Part shown: positions 39,284 to 49,581 of the stretch, in pieces
Layout of the letters: every line of letters begins with the position of its first letter
Numbering within the stretch: position 1 is the first letter of the stretch
Assembly: GCF_035762905.1 (NCBI RefSeq)
Contig: NZ_DASUCC010000024.1
Span: 1 to 64,000, forward strand
Length of the DNA: 64,000 bases
Reading direction: 5' to 3'
Origin: DASYTH01 sp035762905
Lineage (GTDB): Bacteria; Actinomycetota; Actinomycetes; Mycobacteriales; Pseudonocardiaceae
Program-made: the position numbers and the translations under genes
Notes under the pieces: model-generated
Databases searched by the model: none
The model's input: the letters and a program-made list of their open reading frames with translations, nothing else
What the model was told of the DNA's origin: nothing

Positions 39284-39703
39284 GTGCTCATCCCACGCAA
39301 GGTGAGGCACCGCAAGCAGCACCACCCGAAGCGGGCGGGTGCGGCCAAGGGCGGTACCCGGGTCAACTTCGGCGAGTACGGCATCCAGGCGCTGTCGCCT
39401 GCGTACGTGACGAACCGGCAGATCGAGTCCGCACGTATCGCCATCAACCGGCACATCCGCCGTGGCGGCAAGGTGTGGATCAACATCTTCCCGGACCGGC
39501 CGCTGACCAAGAAGCCGGCCGAGACCCGGATGGGTTCCGGCAAGGGCTCGCCGGAGTACTGGATCGCCAACGTCAAGCCGGGCCGGGTCATGTTCGAGCT
39601 GAGCTTCCCGAACGAGACCGTGGCGCGTGAGGCACTGCGCCGGGCCATGCACAAGCTTCCGATGAAGTGCCGCATCGTCACGCGCGAGGGTGGTGACTTC
39701 TGA
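39284..39703 (+). CDS. rplP: 50S ribosomal protein L16
   Basis: 139 residues with GTG start ([19 protein letters not shown]). Contains the [28 protein letters not shown] loop close to the A-site tRNA. Overlaps rpmC by one base. Confidence 0.98.
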   Translation: MLIPRKVRHRKQHHPKRAGAAKGGTRVNFGEYGIQALSPAYVTNRQIESARIAINRHIRRGGKVWINIFPDRPLTKKPAETRMGSGKGSPEYWIANVKPGRVMFELSFPNETVAREALRRAMHKLPMKCRIVTREGGDF

Positions 39704-39951
39704 TGGCATCCGGTATCCAGGCCGCCGAGCTGCGCGAGCTCAACGACGAGGAGCTGGTGCTGCGGTTGCGCGAGTCGAAGGCGGAGCTGTTCAACCTCCG
39801 GTTCCAGATGGCCACCGGTCAGATGGACAACAACCGCCGGCTGCGCACGGTCCGGCACGACATCGCCCGGATCTACACCGTGATGCGCGAGCGCGAGCTA
39901 GGCCTCTCGGTGTCCCCCGACGAGGCGCCGAACAGTGAGGGTGTGGCATGA
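39703..39951 (+). CDS. rpmC: 50S ribosomal protein L29
   Basis: 82 residues: two-helix L29 ([55 protein letters not shown]) plus a short acidic tail. Sits at the exit tunnel. ATG overlaps the rplP stop and its own stop overlaps rpsQ (ATGA). Confidence 0.97.
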   Translation: MASGIQAAELRELNDEELVLRLRESKAELFNLRFQMATGQMDNNRRLRTVRHDIARIYTVMRERELGLSVSPDEAPNSEGVA

Positions 39952-40241
39952 CCGAGCCGATCGACACCGGCGAGATCTTCCATGACAAGAGCCGTGGCCG
40001 CCGCAAGGTGCGCGAGGGCCTCGTGGTGTCCGACAAGATGAACAAGACGATCGTGGTCGCCCTCGAGGACCGCAAGAAGCACCCGCTGTACGGCAAGGTG
40101 ATGCGGTCCACCACCAAGGTGAAGGCGCACGACGAGGAGAACACCGCCGGCATCGGCGACCGCGTGCTGCTGATGGAGACCCGGCCGCTGTCGGCCACCA
40201 AGCGCTGGCGACTCGTGAAGATCGTGGAGAAGGCGAAATGA
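39948..40241 (+). CDS. rpsQ: 30S ribosomal protein S17
   Basis: 97 residues; OB-fold 16S rRNA binder. [29 protein letters not shown] and [21 protein letters not shown] are conserved. ATG overlaps rpmC and its stop overlaps rplN (ATGA). Confidence 0.98.
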   Translation: MTEPIDTGEIFHDKSRGRRKVREGLVVSDKMNKTIVVALEDRKKHPLYGKVMRSTTKVKAHDEENTAGIGDRVLLMETRPLSATKRWRLVKIVEKAK

Positions 40242-40606
40242 TCCAGCAGGAGTCCCGACTGCGGGTCGCCGACAACACCGGTGCCAAGGAGATCCTGTGC
40301 ATCCGGGTGCTCGGCGGTTCGGCGCGTCGCTACGCGGGCATCGGCGACATCATCGTCGCGACGGTCAAGGACGCGATCCCGGGTGCCGCCGTGAAGAAGG
40401 GCGACATCGTCAAGGCGGTCGTGGTCCGCACCGCGAAGGAGAAGCGCCGTCCGGACGGCAGCTACATCCGGTTCGACGAGAACGCCGCGGTGCTGATCAA
40501 GCCGGACAACGAGCCGCGCGGCACCCGCATCTTCGGTCCGGTCGGCCGCGAGCTGCGCGACAAGAAGTTCATGAAGATCATCTCGCTGGCACCGGAGGTG
40601 CTCTGA
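40238..40606 (+). CDS. rplN: 50S ribosomal protein L14
   Basis: 122 residues. [27 protein letters not shown] start and LAPEVL end are standard for L14, which forms an intersubunit bridge and the RsfS site. ATG overlaps rpsQ. Confidence 0.98.
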   Translation: MIQQESRLRVADNTGAKEILCIRVLGGSARRYAGIGDIIVATVKDAIPGAAVKKGDIVKAVVVRTAKEKRRPDGSYIRFDENAAVLIKPDNEPRGTRIFGPVGRELRDKKFMKIISLAPEVL

Positions 40607-40607
40607 C

Positions 40608-40928
40608 ATGAAAATCAAGAAGGGCGACACCGTGCTCGTCATCGCGGGCAAGGACAAGGGCGCCCGGGGCAAGGTCATCCAGGCCTACCCGAAGGACGAC
40701 AAGGTGCTCGTGGAGGGCGTCAACCGGGTCAAGAAGCACACCCGGATCACCCAGACCCAGCGCGGCGCGAAGTCCGGCGGGATCATCACGCAGGAAGCGC
40801 CGATCCACGTCAGCAACGTGATGCTGGTCCACGACGGCAAGCCGGTCCGGGTCGGCTACAAGATCAACGATGACGGCCGCAAGGTGCGCATCGCCAAGGG
40901 CCCGCACGGGAAGGGGAAGGAGATCTGA
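40608..40928 (+). CDS. rplX: 50S ribosomal protein L24
   Basis: 106 residues with an N-terminal KOW motif ([23 protein letters not shown]). Early 50S assembly initiator. Two bases follow rplN; overlaps rplE by one base. Confidence 0.98.
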   Translation: MKIKKGDTVLVIAGKDKGARGKVIQAYPKDDKVLVEGVNRVKKHTRITQTQRGAKSGGIITQEAPIHVSNVMLVHDGKPVRVGYKINDDGRKVRIAKGPHGKGKEI

Positions 40929-41491
40929 TGAGTACCGCAGAGAAGCTCGTTCCCCGGCTGAAGACCCGCTACCGCAAGGAGATCGTGCCGGCGCTGCAGA
41001 ACGACTTCAAGTTCGGCAACGCGATGCAGATCCCCCGGGTGGTCAAGATCGTGGTCAACATGGGCGTCGGCGACGCCGCCCGGGACGGCAAGCTGATCGA
41101 GGGTGCGATCCGCGACCTGGCCACCATCACCGGCCAGCGGCCGGAGGTCCGCAAGGCGCGCAAGTCCATCGCGCAGTTCAAGCTGCGCGAGGGCATGCCG
41201 ATCGGCGCCAAGGTCACCCTGCGCGGCGACCGGATGTGGGAGTTCCTGGACCGGCTGCTGACCATCGCGCTGCCCCGTATCCGCGACTTCCGTGGCCTGT
41301 CGCCCAAGCAGTTCGACGGCAACGGCAACTACACCTTCGGTCTCAACGAGCAGTCGATGTTCCACGAGATCGACCCGGACAGCATCGACCGGCAGCGCGG
41401 CATGGACATCACGCTCGTCACCACCGCGGTCAACGACGAGGAGGGCCGGGCGCTCCTGCGGCACCTGGGCTTCCCGTTCAGGGAGAACTAG
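40928..41491 (+). CDS. rplE: 50S ribosomal protein L5
   Basis: 187 residues, 5S rRNA-binding protein contacting P-site t[47 protein letters not shown] and [20 protein letters not shown] match the family over its full length. Confidence 0.98.
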   Translation: MSTAEKLVPRLKTRYRKEIVPALQNDFKFGNAMQIPRVVKIVVNMGVGDAARDGKLIEGAIRDLATITGQRPEVRKARKSIAQFKLREGMPIGAKVTLRGDRMWEFLDRLLTIALPRIRDFRGLSPKQFDGNGNYTFGLNEQSMFHEIDPDSIDRQRGMDITLVTTAVNDEEGRALLRHLGFPFREN

Positions 41492-41494
41492 CCA

Positions 41495-41680
41495 ATGGCG
41501 AAGAAGGCTCTGGTCCACAAAGCGGCGCGCAAGCCGAAGTTCAAGGTGCGGGCGTACACCCGCTGCCAGCGCTGCGGCCGGCCGCGCGCGGTGCTGCGCA
41601 AGTTCGGCCTGTGCCGGATCTGCGTGCGGGAGATGGCGCACCGCGGTGAGCTGCCCGGCGTGAGCAAGTCCAGCTGGTGA
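41495..41680 (+). CDS. rpsN: 30S ribosomal protein S14, zinc-binding type
   Basis: 61-residue S14 of the C+ (type Z) class: [20 protein letters not shown] supplies two CxxC pairs for zinc. The core zinc form, as expected in the spc operon. A zinc-independent paralogue is not in the window. Confidence 0.98.
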   Translation: MAKKALVHKAARKPKFKVRAYTRCQRCGRPRAVLRKFGLCRICVREMAHRGELPGVSKSSW

Positions 41681-41766
41681 GGCTCCAGCTCCCCTCCACG
41701 ACTCCAGAGGTTCGCCACAGGCCCGGCCCGGCCGGGAACCACGGCGAGAAAGGTTGACAGGTCACC

Positions 41767-42165
41767 ATGACGATGACCGACCCGATCGCAGACTTCTTGA
41801 CTCGTCTGCGCAACGCGAACTCGGCGTACCACGACGAGGTCGTCCTGCCGCACTCCAAGCTCAAGGCGAACATCGCGGAGATCCTCAAGCGTGAGGGCTA
41901 CATCACCGGTTACCGCAGCGAGGACGCCGAGCAGGGCAGGAACCTGATCGTGGAGCTCAAGTACGGCCCCAACCGGGAGCGGAGCATCGCCGGCTTGCGC
42001 CGCGTGTCCAAGCCCGGGTTGCGGGTCTACGCCAAGTCGACCGGTTTGCCCAAGGTGCTCGGCGGCCTCGGCGTGGCGATCATCTCGACGTCGTCCGGGC
42101 TGCTCACCGATCGGCAGGCCGGCAAGCAGGGTGTGGGCGGGGAAGTCCTCGCCTACGTCTGGTAA
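41767..42165 (+). CDS. rpsH: 30S ribosomal protein S8
   Basis: 132 residues; binds central 16S rRNA and in many bacteria represses the spc operon. [33 protein letters not shown] start and [26 protein letters not shown] end. The 86-base spacer before it is the longest within this cluster. Confidence 0.98.
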   Translation: MTMTDPIADFLTRLRNANSAYHDEVVLPHSKLKANIAEILKREGYITGYRSEDAEQGRNLIVELKYGPNRERSIAGLRRVSKPGLRVYAKSTGLPKVLGGLGVAIISTSSGLLTDRQAGKQGVGGEVLAYVW

Positions 42166-42174
42166 GGGGAACCC

Positions 42175-42714
42175 ATGTCGCGCATCGGAAAGCTGCCGAT
42201 TCCGGTTCCGTCCGGAGTGGACGTGACGATCGACGGGCAGCAGGTCACGGTGAAGGGGCCCAAGGGCACCCTGTCGCACACCGTCGCCGAGCCGATCTCG
42301 GTCGAGCGGGCCGAGGACGGCACGCTCGCGGTGACGCGCCCGAACGACGAGCGCCAGAACCGCGCCCTGCACGGGTTGACCCGGTCCCTGGTGAACAACC
42401 TGGTCGTCGGCGTCACCGACGGATACGAGAAGAAGCTGGAGATCTACGGCGTCGGTTACCGCGTCGTGCTCAGGGGCAGCGACCTCGAGTTCTCGCTCGG
42501 CTTCAGCCACCCGGTGAAGGTCAGCCCGCCGGAGGGGATCACGTTCACGGTCGAGGCCGCGACTCGGTTCTCCGTGCAGGGCATCGACAAGCAGCGAGTC
42601 GGCGAGGTGGCCGCGAACATCCGCAAGCTGCGCAAGCCCGACCCGTACAAGGGCAAGGGTGTGCGCTACGCCGGCGAGAAAATCCGCCGCAAGGTCGGAA
42701 AGACGGGTAAGTGA
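42175..42714 (+). CDS. rplF: 50S ribosomal protein L6
   Basis: 179 residues, two similar domains; near the sarcin-ricin loop. [21 protein letters not shown] start and [29 protein letters not shown] end are canonical. AGGGGAACCC binding site. Confidence 0.98.
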   Translation: MSRIGKLPIPVPSGVDVTIDGQQVTVKGPKGTLSHTVAEPISVERAEDGTLAVTRPNDERQNRALHGLTRSLVNNLVVGVTDGYEKKLEIYGVGYRVVLRGSDLEFSLGFSHPVKVSPPEGITFTVEAATRFSVQGIDKQRVGEVAANIRKLRKPDPYKGKGVRYAGEKIRRKVGKTGK

Positions 42715-42716
42715 TC

Positions 42717-43151
42717 ATGGCTGAAGCAACTGTGGCCCAGCGCGGCTCTGACAAGCAAGCCGCGCGAACCAAGCGCAAGCCGGTGGGCAAGGACATCTCC
42801 ACCCGGCGCCGGATCGCCAAGACCCGCCGGCACTTCCGGCTCCGCAAGCGGGTCGGCGGCACGCCGGAGCGGCCCCGCCTCGTGGTCACCCGGTCCTCCC
42901 GGCACATCGTCGCGCAGCTCGTCGACGACCTCGCCGGCCACACGATCGCCTCGGCGACCAGCCTGGAGGCCGACGTGCGGGCCGTGGACGGCGACAAGAA
43001 GGCGAGGTCGGCCAAGGTCGGCCAGCTGCTCGCCGACCGGGCCAAGAGCGCCGGGATCAGCCGGGTCGTGTTCGACCGCGGCGGCCACGACTACCACGGC
43101 CGGATCGCGGCGCTGGCCGACGCGGCCCGCGAAGCCGGGCTGGAGTTCTGA
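42717..43151 (+). CDS. rplR: 50S ribosomal protein L18
   Basis: 144 residues from ATG 42717; GTG 42711, overlapping the rplF stop as GTGA, is a possible start adding two residues. 5S rRNA-binding protein with a basic N-terminus ([27 protein letters not shown]) and [26 protein letters not shown] at the end. Confidence 0.97.
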   Translation: MAEATVAQRGSDKQAARTKRKPVGKDISTRRRIAKTRRHFRLRKRVGGTPERPRLVVTRSSRHIVAQLVDDLAGHTIASATSLEADVRAVDGDKKARSAKVGQLLADRAKSAGISRVVFDRGGHDYHGRIAALADAAREAGLEF

Positions 43152-43184
43152 CATGCAGAGTGACAAGACGGGAAGGAACGCCTG

Positions 43185-43829
43185 ATGCCGGGACGTACAC
43201 GGCAATTCGGCGGCGGTCAGGGCGGCCAGGGTGGCGACCGCGGAGAGCGCGGCGACCGCCGGGACCGCCGGGACCGGCGCGACAGCGGCCGTGGCGGGGC
43301 GGCCCAGGAGAAGACCCCGCACATCGAACGGGTCGTGGCGATCAACCGGGTCGCCAAGGTCGTGAAGGGTGGTCGCCGGTTCAGCTTCACCGCGCTGGTC
43401 GTGGTTGGCGACGGTGACGGCATGGTCGGGGTCGGCTACGGCAAGGCCAAGGAGGTGCCGGCCGCGATCGCCAAGGGCGTCGAGGAGGCGAAGAAGAATT
43501 TCTTCCGCGTTCCCCGGATCGGCGGCACCATTCCGCACCCCATCCAGGGTGAGGAGGCGGCCGGCGTGGTGCTGCTTCGCCCGGCCAGCGCCGGTACCGG
43601 TGTCATCGCCGGCGGCCCGGTCCGCGCGGTGCTGGAGTGCGCCGGTGTCCACGACGTGCTGTCCAAGTCGCTCGGCAGCGACAATGCGATCAACATCGTG
43701 CACGCGACCGTGGCCGCGCTGAAGGGCCTGCAGCGTCCGGAGGAGGTGGCCGCCCGCCGCGGCCTGCCGCTCGAGGACGTGGCCCCGGCCGGAATGCTGC
43801 GCGCGCGGGCCGCCGGGCAGGGAGCGTGA
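43185..43829 (+). CDS. rpsE: 30S ribosomal protein S5
   Basis: 214 residues. N-terminal Gly/Arg/Asp-rich extension of about 45 residues ([20 protein letters not shown]), longer than in E. coli, then the dsRBD-like domain ([29 protein letters not shown]) and C-terminal domain. Low-complexity tails are frequent in actinobacterial S5. Confidence 0.97.
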   Translation: MPGRTRQFGGGQGGQGGDRGERGDRRDRRDRRDSGRGGAAQEKTPHIERVVAINRVAKVVKGGRRFSFTALVVVGDGDGMVGVGYGKAKEVPAAIAKGVEEAKKNFFRVPRIGGTIPHPIQGEEAAGVVLLRPASAGTGVIAGGPVRAVLECAGVHDVLSKSLGSDNAINIVHATVAALKGLQRPEEVAARRGLPLEDVAPAGMLRARAAGQGA

Positions 43830-43834
43830 GTGCC

Positions 43835-44017
43835 ATGGCCAAGCTCAAGGTGACCCAGATCAAGAGCACCATCGGGACCAAGCGGAACCACCGCGAGTCG
43901 CTGCGTACGCTCGGCCTGCGCAAGATCCGCCAGTCGACGGTGCGTGAGGACACCCCCGAGGTCCGCGGCCTGATCCACACGGTGCGGCACCTCGTGACCG
44001 TCGAGGAGATCGACTGA
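43835..44017 (+). CDS. rpmD: 50S ribosomal protein L30
   Basis: 60 residues from ATG 43835 ([31 protein letters not shown]), full bacterial-type L30. It is embedded in a longer open frame that runs back into rpsE, which is only overlap. Shares one base with rplO. Confidence 0.97.
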   Translation: MAKLKVTQIKSTIGTKRNHRESLRTLGLRKIRQSTVREDTPEVRGLIHTVRHLVTVEEID

Positions 44018-44457
44018 TGGCAATCAAGATCCATCACCTGCGCCCGGCGCCCGGGTCCAAGACCGAGAAGACCCGGGTGGGCCGCGGTGAGGGCTCGAAG
44101 GGCAAGTCCGCCGGTCGCGGCACGAAGGGCACCAAGGCCCGCAAGAACGTGCCGGTGGCGTTCGAGGGCGGCCAGATGCCGATCCACATGCGGCTGCCCA
44201 AGTTGCGTGGGTTCCGCAACCGTTTCCGCACCGAGTACCAGCCGGTGAACGTCGGCGACATCGCGCAGCTGTTCCCCGAGGGCGGCACGGTCGGCGTCGA
44301 CGAGCTGGTGGCCAGCGGCGCGGTGCGCAAGAACAAGCTGGTGAAGGTGCTCGGCAACGGCGACGTGTCGGTCAAGCTGGACGTCACGGCGCACGCCTTC
44401 TCGAAGACGGCCACGGAGAAGCTGACCGCGGCCGGCGGTACCGCCACCACGCTGTAA
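44017..44457 (+). CDS. rplO: 50S ribosomal protein L15
   Basis: 146 residues, late 50S assembly protein. [27 protein letters not shown]-terminal Gly/Lys extension, [24 protein letters not shown] middle part. Last gene of this cluster; a terminator follows, so secY is not directly coupled here. Confidence 0.98.
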   Translation: MAIKIHHLRPAPGSKTEKTRVGRGEGSKGKSAGRGTKGTKARKNVPVAFEGGQMPIHMRLPKLRGFRNRFRTEYQPVNVGDIAQLFPEGGTVGVDELVASGAVRKNKLVKVLGNGDVSVKLDVTAHAFSKTATEKLTAAGGTATTL

Positions 44458-44472
44458 CCGCATTCTCGAGCG

Positions 44473-44506
44473 ACGGCCGGTAGGGGCATCCCTGCCGGCC
44501 GTTTTT
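44473..44506 (+). terminator. Intrinsic terminator after rplO
   Basis: A 13-bp stem (44473-44485 with 44490-44502, one G-T pair) and GCAT loop is followed by TTTTT (44502-44506). It ends the spc ribosomal cluster before the two membrane-protein genes. Confidence 0.9.
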
Positions 44507-44523
44507 CGTGCCAGTATCGGTTC

Positions 44524-45237
44524 ATGGATCCGTCGCCCCGTGACACCCGGGCCGGCGCGGCCGGTGTCCTCTTTGGTTTCACCGCCGCCGTTCTGACCGT
44601 GATCGGATCGTTCCAGCTGCTGGTCGACGTGCAGCAGAACAGCATCCATTTCACGGTGAGCAGCTGGGCGGTGCGGGCGTACAGCACGCCGTCCGGGGCC
44701 GAGGTGGAGGCCGGCTTCGCCGAGCCGCTGAACGGCGTGCCGCTGGTCGCCGCGGCCGCGGTGCTGCTGGCCGCGCTGCTGGTGGTGGCGTTGCCGGGCA
44801 GTGAACGGGTGCGCCGCAGGGCCGGGATGATCGCCGTGTTGTCCGTGGCGTTCCTGGCCGCGACCGTGTTCGGGGCCGCCCTGGAGCAGCGCTGGTGGCT
44901 GGACACCTTCGAGCCGCCGCTGTCGTCCCGGGTGCCGGGCACGGCCGAGTACTCGGAGCGGGGCGGACCGGCGCTGTGGACGCTGTTCATGGCGGTCGGG
45001 TTGGCCGCCCTGGCCGCGGTGGTCGGCTGGCGGATGTCGCGGAGCCCGGTGGCGCGGGTGGAGCCGGACACGCCGGTCCTGGGCGTCCCCGAGGCGGCGG
45101 GGGTGCACCGGTTGCCGGATCTGCCGGCGGACGACGGGGCGGTGGTGCACCGGTTGCCGGATCTGCCGGCGGACGAGGGGGCGGCGGTGGTGCACCGGTT
45201 GCCGGATCTCCCGGCGGACGAGCCCGACCATCGGTAG
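44524..45237 (+). CDS. Four-helix membrane protein of unknown function, with C-terminal peptide repeats
   Basis: 237 residues. Predicted helices at about 17-40 (VLFGFTAAVLTVIGSFQLLV), 78-98 (LVAAAAVLLAALLVVALPG), 104-124 and 158-178. The C-terminal cytoplasmic or outer tail carries three copies of VHRLPDLPADD/E. A paralogue follows immediately (45262). No known family recognised. It lies between the rplO terminator and secY, where most actinobacteria have no gene. Confidence 0.72.
   Translation: MDPSPRDTRAGAAGVLFGFTAAVLTVIGSFQLLVDVQQNSIHFTVSSWAVRAYSTPSGAEVEAGFAEPLNGVPLVAAAAVLLAALLVVALPGSERVRRRAGMIAVLSVAFLAATVFGAALEQRWWLDTFEPPLSSRVPGTAEYSERGGPALWTLFMAVGLAALAAVVGWRMSRSPVARVEPDTPVLGVPEAAGVHRLPDLPADDGAVVHRLPDLPADEGAAVVHRLPDLPADEPDHR
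45103..45222 (+). repeat. Three tandem in-frame repeats in the membrane-protein gene
   Basis: Units begin at 45103, 45145 and 45190 with GTGCACCGGTTGCCGGATCT or a close match, periods 42 and 45 bases. Each encodes VHRLPDLPAD followed by a short acidic/Ala spacer. The downstream paralogue has a single copy (VVHRLPDAPANQ at about 45832-45867). Confidence 0.85.
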
Positions 45238-45261
45238 CCGGTTCGTGTCACCATCGGGGTC

Positions 45262-45882
45262 ATGGAATCGTGGCCACGCGGCACCCGGGCCGGCGCGGCC
45301 GGTGTGCTGTTCGGTCTCACCGCCGCCGTCCTGACCGTGATCGGGTCGTTCCAGGTGCTGGCCGACGTGCGGCAGGCCGACTTCCGTCTCACGATCACCA
45401 GCTGGGACGACTTCATGGAGGCGATCCCGTCCCGGCTCGAACTGGCCGGCAGCCCCGGCACGCCGCTGCTCGGCGTGCCGCTGGTCGCCGCGGCCGCGGT
45501 GCTGCTGGCCGCGCTGCTCGCGGTGGCGCTGCCGGGCGACGAGCGGCTGCGCCGGGCGGCCGGGATGGCCGCCGTGGTGGCCGCCGCGTTCCTGGCCGCG
45601 ACCGTCTGTGCGGCCGGCCTTGTGCAGCGGTTCTGGCTGGCCGCCTTCGACCGGTCGCTCGGGGGCGAGGGCGCCCAGGTGGGCCAATGGGTGCGCGGGG
45701 GGCCGGCCCTGTGGACGCTGCTCATGGCGGCCGGGCTGTCCGCCGTGGCCGCCGTGGTGGGCTGGCGGGCATCCCGGAACCTGGCGGAGCGGGTGGAGCC
45801 GGACACCCCGGTGCTGGGGACCCCCGAGGTGGTGGTACATCGGCTGCCGGACGCCCCGGCCAACCAGCCCGACCAGTGCTAG
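45262..45882 (+). CDS. Four-helix membrane protein, paralogue of preceding gene
   Basis: 206 residues, clearly homologous to the preceding protein over its whole length: RGTRAGAAGVLFGLTAAVLTVIGSF start, GVPLVAAAAVLLAALLAVALPG second helix, GGPALWTLLMAAG fourth helix, and VVHRLPDAPANQPDQC end with one peptide unit instead of three. 24 bases separate the genes. Tandem duplication is the simplest origin. Function unknown. Confidence 0.72.
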   Translation: MESWPRGTRAGAAGVLFGLTAAVLTVIGSFQVLADVRQADFRLTITSWDDFMEAIPSRLELAGSPGTPLLGVPLVAAAAVLLAALLAVALPGDERLRRAAGMAAVVAAAFLAATVCAAGLVQRFWLAAFDRSLGGEGAQVGQWVRGGPALWTLLMAAGLSAVAAVVGWRASRNLAERVEPDTPVLGTPEVVVHRLPDAPANQPDQC

Positions 45883-46099
45883 CCAAGGCCTCATCCAGGG
45901 GATCGGCTCAATCTCTACCTGCCCTGGGGTGCAACTGCGGGGCGTGACCCTGTTAGAGTCGTGAGCACGCTTCGGGTGGAGTGTCCCCCGAAGCGTTCCT
46001 GGCTTGCCGGCTCCTGGTGGCCAGGCCGTGTTCCTGCCGGCCCCAAACCGGCTAAGCCGCTCACCGGCGCGAATGCCGGTGACGCCGAGGAGGTCTCGC
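45883..46099 (+). promoter_or_regulatory. secY leader with hairpin
   Basis: The 217-base spacer contains TTAGAGT at 45953-45959 as a possible -10, and a perfect hairpin TCACCGGC-GCGAAT-GCCGGTGA (46061-46082) that ends 7 bases before GAGGAGG, the presumed binding site of secY. The hairpin could influence secY translation. No gene seen here. Confidence 0.4.
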
Positions 46100-47431
46100 G
46101 TGCTCAGCGCCTTCCGCTCGGCTCTCGCGACGCCGGATCTGCGCCGCAAGATCCTGTTCACCCTGATGATCATCGCGGTGTACCGGATCGGGGCCACCCT
46201 GCCGTCGCCCGGGGTCTCCTACCCCAACGTGCAGAAGTGCATCGCAAGCGTCGAAGACCAGGGCGTGTTCCAGCTGCTCAACCTGTTCAGCGGTGGCGCG
46301 CTGCTGCAGCTGTCACTGTTCGCGCTGGGGATCATGCCCTACATCACGGCCAGCATCATCATTCAGTTGCTCACCGTGGTCATCCCGCGGTTCGAGCAGC
46401 TGAAGAAGGAAGGCCAGGCCGGCCAGGGCAAGCTGACCCAGTACACCCGCTACCTGACCATCGGCTTGGCCATCCTGCAGGCCACCGGCATCGTGGCGAT
46501 GGCCGACCGCGGCCAGCTGTTCGGCAACTGCACCGACCCGGTCACCGGCCAGCCGATCGACATCATCCCCAACAACTCCGTCTGGGACCTGACGATCATC
46601 GTCATCACGATGACCGCCGGCACCGCGGTCATCATGTGGCTTGGTGAGCTGATCACCGAGCGGGGCGTCGGCAACGGCATGTCGCTGCTGATGTTCGTCA
46701 ACATCGCGGCCCGGATCCCGGTCGAGGGTGCCAACATCTGGAAGCAGGACACCACCGGTGGCCTGATCTTCACCGCGGTCTGCGCGTTCGGTCTGCTGAT
46801 CATCGTCAGCGTGGTGTTCGTCGAGCAGGGCCAGCGCCGCATCCCGGTGCAGTACGCCAAGCGCATGATCGGCCGGCGGATGTACGGCGGGACCTCGACC
46901 TACCTGCCGCTGAAGGTCAACCAGGCCGGCGTCATCCCGATCATCTTCGCGTCCTCGCTGCTGTACCTGCCGGACCTGATCTCCCGGCTGGTCGGCACCA
47001 CGGAGAACTCCTGGTGGCAGCGCACCATCAACACGTACCTGGTGCCGCAGGACAGCCCGGTGCACATCGCGGTGTACTTCGGCCTGATCATCTTCTTCAC
47101 GTACTTCTACATCACGATCACGTTCAACGTGACCGAGCGGGCCGACGAGATGAAGAAGTTCGGCGGCTTCATCCCGGGCATCCGTCCGGGCCGGCCGACC
47201 GCCGAGTACCTGAACTTCGTGCTCAGCCGGATCACCCTGCCCGGCTCGATCTACCTGGGCATCATCGCGATCCTGCCCAACTTCTTCCTGGATCTCACCG
47301 GTGAGGGCCAGAACCAGAACTTCCCGTTCGGGGGTACCGCAGTATTGATCATGGTCGGTGTCGGACTGGACACGATCAAGCAGATCGAGAGCCAGCTGAT
47401 GCAGCGCAACTACGAAGGGTTCCTCAGATGA
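46100..47431 (+). CDS. secY: Preprotein translocase subunit SecY
   Basis: 443 residues, ten-helix Sec channel. GTG 46100 ([25 protein letters not shown]) with GAGGAGG ahead; an upstream in-frame start at 46004 would add 32 non-family residues. Typical motifs: [15 protein letters not shown] (plug/helix 2), [31 protein letters not shown] and the RGxRPGxxT-like cytoplasmic loop [12 protein letters not shown]. Overlaps adk by ATGA. Confidence 0.97.
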   Translation: MLSAFRSALATPDLRRKILFTLMIIAVYRIGATLPSPGVSYPNVQKCIASVEDQGVFQLLNLFSGGALLQLSLFALGIMPYITASIIIQLLTVVIPRFEQLKKEGQAGQGKLTQYTRYLTIGLAILQATGIVAMADRGQLFGNCTDPVTGQPIDIIPNNSVWDLTIIVITMTAGTAVIMWLGELITERGVGNGMSLLMFVNIAARIPVEGANIWKQDTTGGLIFTAVCAFGLLIIVSVVFVEQGQRRIPVQYAKRMIGRRMYGGTSTYLPLKVNQAGVIPIIFASSLLYLPDLISRLVGTTENSWWQRTINTYLVPQDSPVHIAVYFGLIIFFTYFYITITFNVTERADEMKKFGGFIPGIRPGRPTAEYLNFVLSRITLPGSIYLGIIAILPNFFLDLTGEGQNQNFPFGGTAVLIMVGVGLDTIKQIESQLMQRNYEGFLR

Positions 47432-47982
47432 CGCGGGTCGTTCTCGTTGGTCCGCCTGGGGCAGGCAAGGGCACTCAGGCAGCGACGTTGAGCGACAGGC
47501 TCGGAGTTCCGCACATCTCCACCGGAGAGCTGTTCCGGCAGCACATCGGGGAGGAGACGGAACTCGGCCACCGGGTGAAGGGGTACCTCGACGCCGGCCG
47601 GCTGGTGCCGGACGAGCTGACCAACGAGCTGGTCCGGGAGCGGCTGGCCCAGCCGGACACCGTGCGCGGCTTCCTGCTCGACGGGTTCCCGCGCAACGTC
47701 AGCCAGGCCGACCTGCTCAAGCAGATCCTGGCCGAGACCGACGACGTGCTGGACGCGGTGATCGAGCTGCAGGTGGACGAGGACGTCCTGGTCAGCCGGC
47801 TGATGGCCCGGGGCCGGGCGGACGACACCGAGGACGTCATCCGGCACCGGCAGCAGGTGTACCGGTCGGAGACCGCACCGCTGCTGGACTACTACCAGGA
47901 CCTGCTGGTCACCGTGGACGGCGTCGGCGAGGTCGACAAGGTCACCGACCGGCTCCTGGCCGCGCTGCGCGACCGGAAGTGA
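47428..47982 (+). CDS. adk: Adenylate kinase
   Basis: 184 residues, short-LID type common in actinobacteria (LID reduced to about [16 protein letters not shown], no zinc Cys). P-loop [25 protein letters not shown] and [20 protein letters not shown] are conserved. Balances ATP, ADP and AMP. Translationally coupled to secY. Confidence 0.97.
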   Translation: MTRVVLVGPPGAGKGTQAATLSDRLGVPHISTGELFRQHIGEETELGHRVKGYLDAGRLVPDELTNELVRERLAQPDTVRGFLLDGFPRNVSQADLLKQILAETDDVLDAVIELQVDEDVLVSRLMARGRADDTEDVIRHRQQVYRSETAPLLDYYQDLLVTVDGVGEVDKVTDRLLAALRDRK

Positions 47983-48800
47983 CTCGCGGTGGACTGCTCG
48001 GCGGGCTCCGGCACTGGCGTGCCCGCATGATCGAGATCAAGTCCACCGACCAGCTGGCCGCGATGCGCGGCGCCGGTCTCGTGGTGGCCAAGGCGCTGGC
48101 CCTGATGACCGACGCGGTGCGGCCCGGGGTGAGCACGGCCGAGCTGGACGAGCTGGCCGAGCAGACCATCCGGGACGCCGGCGCGGTGCCGTCGTTCAAG
48201 GGCTACCAGGGCTTCCCGGCCAGCATCTGCGCCTCGGTGAACGAGCAGGTGGTGCACGGCATCCCGAGCCGGAGCCAGGTGCTCGCCGACGGCGACCTGA
48301 TCTCGATCGACTGCGGCGCGATCCTGGACGGCTGGCACGGCGACGCCGCGGTCACCGTCCCGGTCGGCACCGCCGGCCCGGCCGATCTCGAGCTGTCCGA
48401 GGCGACCAGGCGGGCCATGCTGGCCGGCATCGCGGCGATCCGCCCGGACGGCCGGCTCACCGACATCTCGCACGCGGTGGAGACCGCGGCCCGCACCGCC
48501 GGACGTGAACACGGCCGCCGGTACGGCATCGTGAAGGAGTACGGCGGCCACGGCATCGGCACCGCCATGCACATGGAGCCGTTTCTGCCCAACTACGGCC
48601 GCCCGGGCAAGGGCACCCGGCTGCGGGTCGGCATGGCGGTCGCCATCGAGCCGATGCTCACCCTCGGCTCGCCGAGCACCGACGAACTGGCCGACGGCTG
48701 GACCGTGGTCACCACCGACGGCTCTCGTGCCGCGCACTGGGAGCACACGGTCGGCATCACCGAGGACGGCCCCTGGGTGCTCACCGCCCCGGATGAGTGA
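47979..48800 (+). CDS. map: Methionine aminopeptidase, type I
   Basis: 273 residues from GTG 47979, overlapping the adk stop (GTGA); ATG 48027 (MIEIKSTDQ) is an alternative start giving 257 residues. Metal-binding set in sequence: [20 protein letters not shown] (two Asp), [15 protein letters not shown] (His), [14 protein letters not shown] (Glu) and [12 protein letters not shown] (Glu). Removes initiator Met from nascent chains. The secY-adk-map order is universal. Confidence 0.95.
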   Translation: MTRGGLLGGLRHWRARMIEIKSTDQLAAMRGAGLVVAKALALMTDAVRPGVSTAELDELAEQTIRDAGAVPSFKGYQGFPASICASVNEQVVHGIPSRSQVLADGDLISIDCGAILDGWHGDAAVTVPVGTAGPADLELSEATRRAMLAGIAAIRPDGRLTDISHAVETAARTAGREHGRRYGIVKEYGGHGIGTAMHMEPFLPNYGRPGKGTRLRVGMAVAIEPMLTLGSPSTDELADGWTVVTTDGSRAAHWEHTVGITEDGPWVLTAPDE

Positions 48801-48893
48801 CCCCGGAGTCGGCGCGGTCTGCTGAGCGGTCCGGACCGGGCGGCACCACGGCTGGCCACTGCTTCGCCGATGCCGGTCGCTGACCCCCCCGAT

Positions 48894-48923
48894 TTGGGGT
48901 CACCCGCACGCCACGCGTACACT
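48894..48923 (+). promoter_or_regulatory. Putative promoter of infA operon
   Basis: TTGGGG (48894-48899), 18 bases, TACACT (48918-48923). It lies in the 247-base gap between map and infA (48801-49047), which otherwise shows no coding signal. It would drive infA-rpmJ-rpsM-rpsK-rpsD-rpoA-rplQ. Confidence 0.45.
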
Positions 48924-49047
48924 AGATCGGTGGCGCACCCGTTGCGCCGGATCAGTCGTGCGTATCACCCAACTGGGTAACGCTGGGCGTCGCGCGCGCT
49001 GACCACCATGGAACAGTACCTGAACAACGTCACGAAACGCGGAGGAC

Positions 49048-49269
49048 ATGGGCAAGAAGGACGGGGCCATCGAGGTCGAAGGTCGCGTGGTCGAGCCACT
49101 CCCCAACGCGATGTTCCGCGTCGAGTTGGAGAACGGGCACAGGGTCCTCGCGCACATCAGCGGCAAGATGCGTCAGCACTACATCCGCATCCTGCCCGAG
49201 GACCGGGTGGTCGTGGAGCTTTCGCCCTACGATCTGTCCCGCGGCCGAATCGTCTACCGCTACAAGTGA
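49048..49269 (+). CDS. infA: Translation initiation factor IF-1
   Basis: 73 residues, OB fold that occupies the 30S A site. [40 protein letters not shown]; ends [15 protein letters not shown] six bases before ATG. Confidence 0.98.
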   Translation: MGKKDGAIEVEGRVVEPLPNAMFRVELENGHRVLAHISGKMRQHYIRILPEDRVVVELSPYDLSRGRIVYRYK

Positions 49270-49297
49270 CCCCGCGCCCAAGCAGGAGACCAAGGAC

Positions 49298-49411
49298 GTG
49301 AAGGTCCAGCCAAGCGTCAAGAAGATCTGCGACAAGTGCAAGGTGATCCGCCGTCACGGGCGGGTCATGGTGATCTGCGAGAACCTGCGCCACAAGCAGC
49401 GCCAGGGCTGA
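49298..49411 (+). CDS. rpmJ: 50S ribosomal protein L36
   Basis: 37 residues with GTG start: [20 protein letters not shown] and so on to RHKQRQG. Zinc ligands Cys11, Cys14, Cys27 and His32 are present, so this is the zinc-binding form. AGGAG-type binding sites precede it. Too short to stand out by length but unmistakable by sequence and position between infA and rpsM. Confidence 0.97.
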   Translation: MKVQPSVKKICDKCKVIRRHGRVMVICENLRHKQRQG

Positions 49412-49581
49412 TCGCCGGCACGTCGCGGCCGACGCACCAGAAACAACTACAGAGGACCTCCCAATACCTGCCGGACCACACGGGTCCGGTTCACCCCCGG
49501 AGTCCAGGCCGGGGCCCGGGCTAACAGAGTCGGCCCGGGACGGTGTGGGAGCAGACCTGGAACGAACCATTTAGAGGAGAT

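Noticed and set aside
43160..43417. Alternative open frame over the rpsE N-terminus
   Set aside because: Out-of-frame reading of the Gly/Arg/Asp-rich S5 extension; S5 itself has the proper start and homology.
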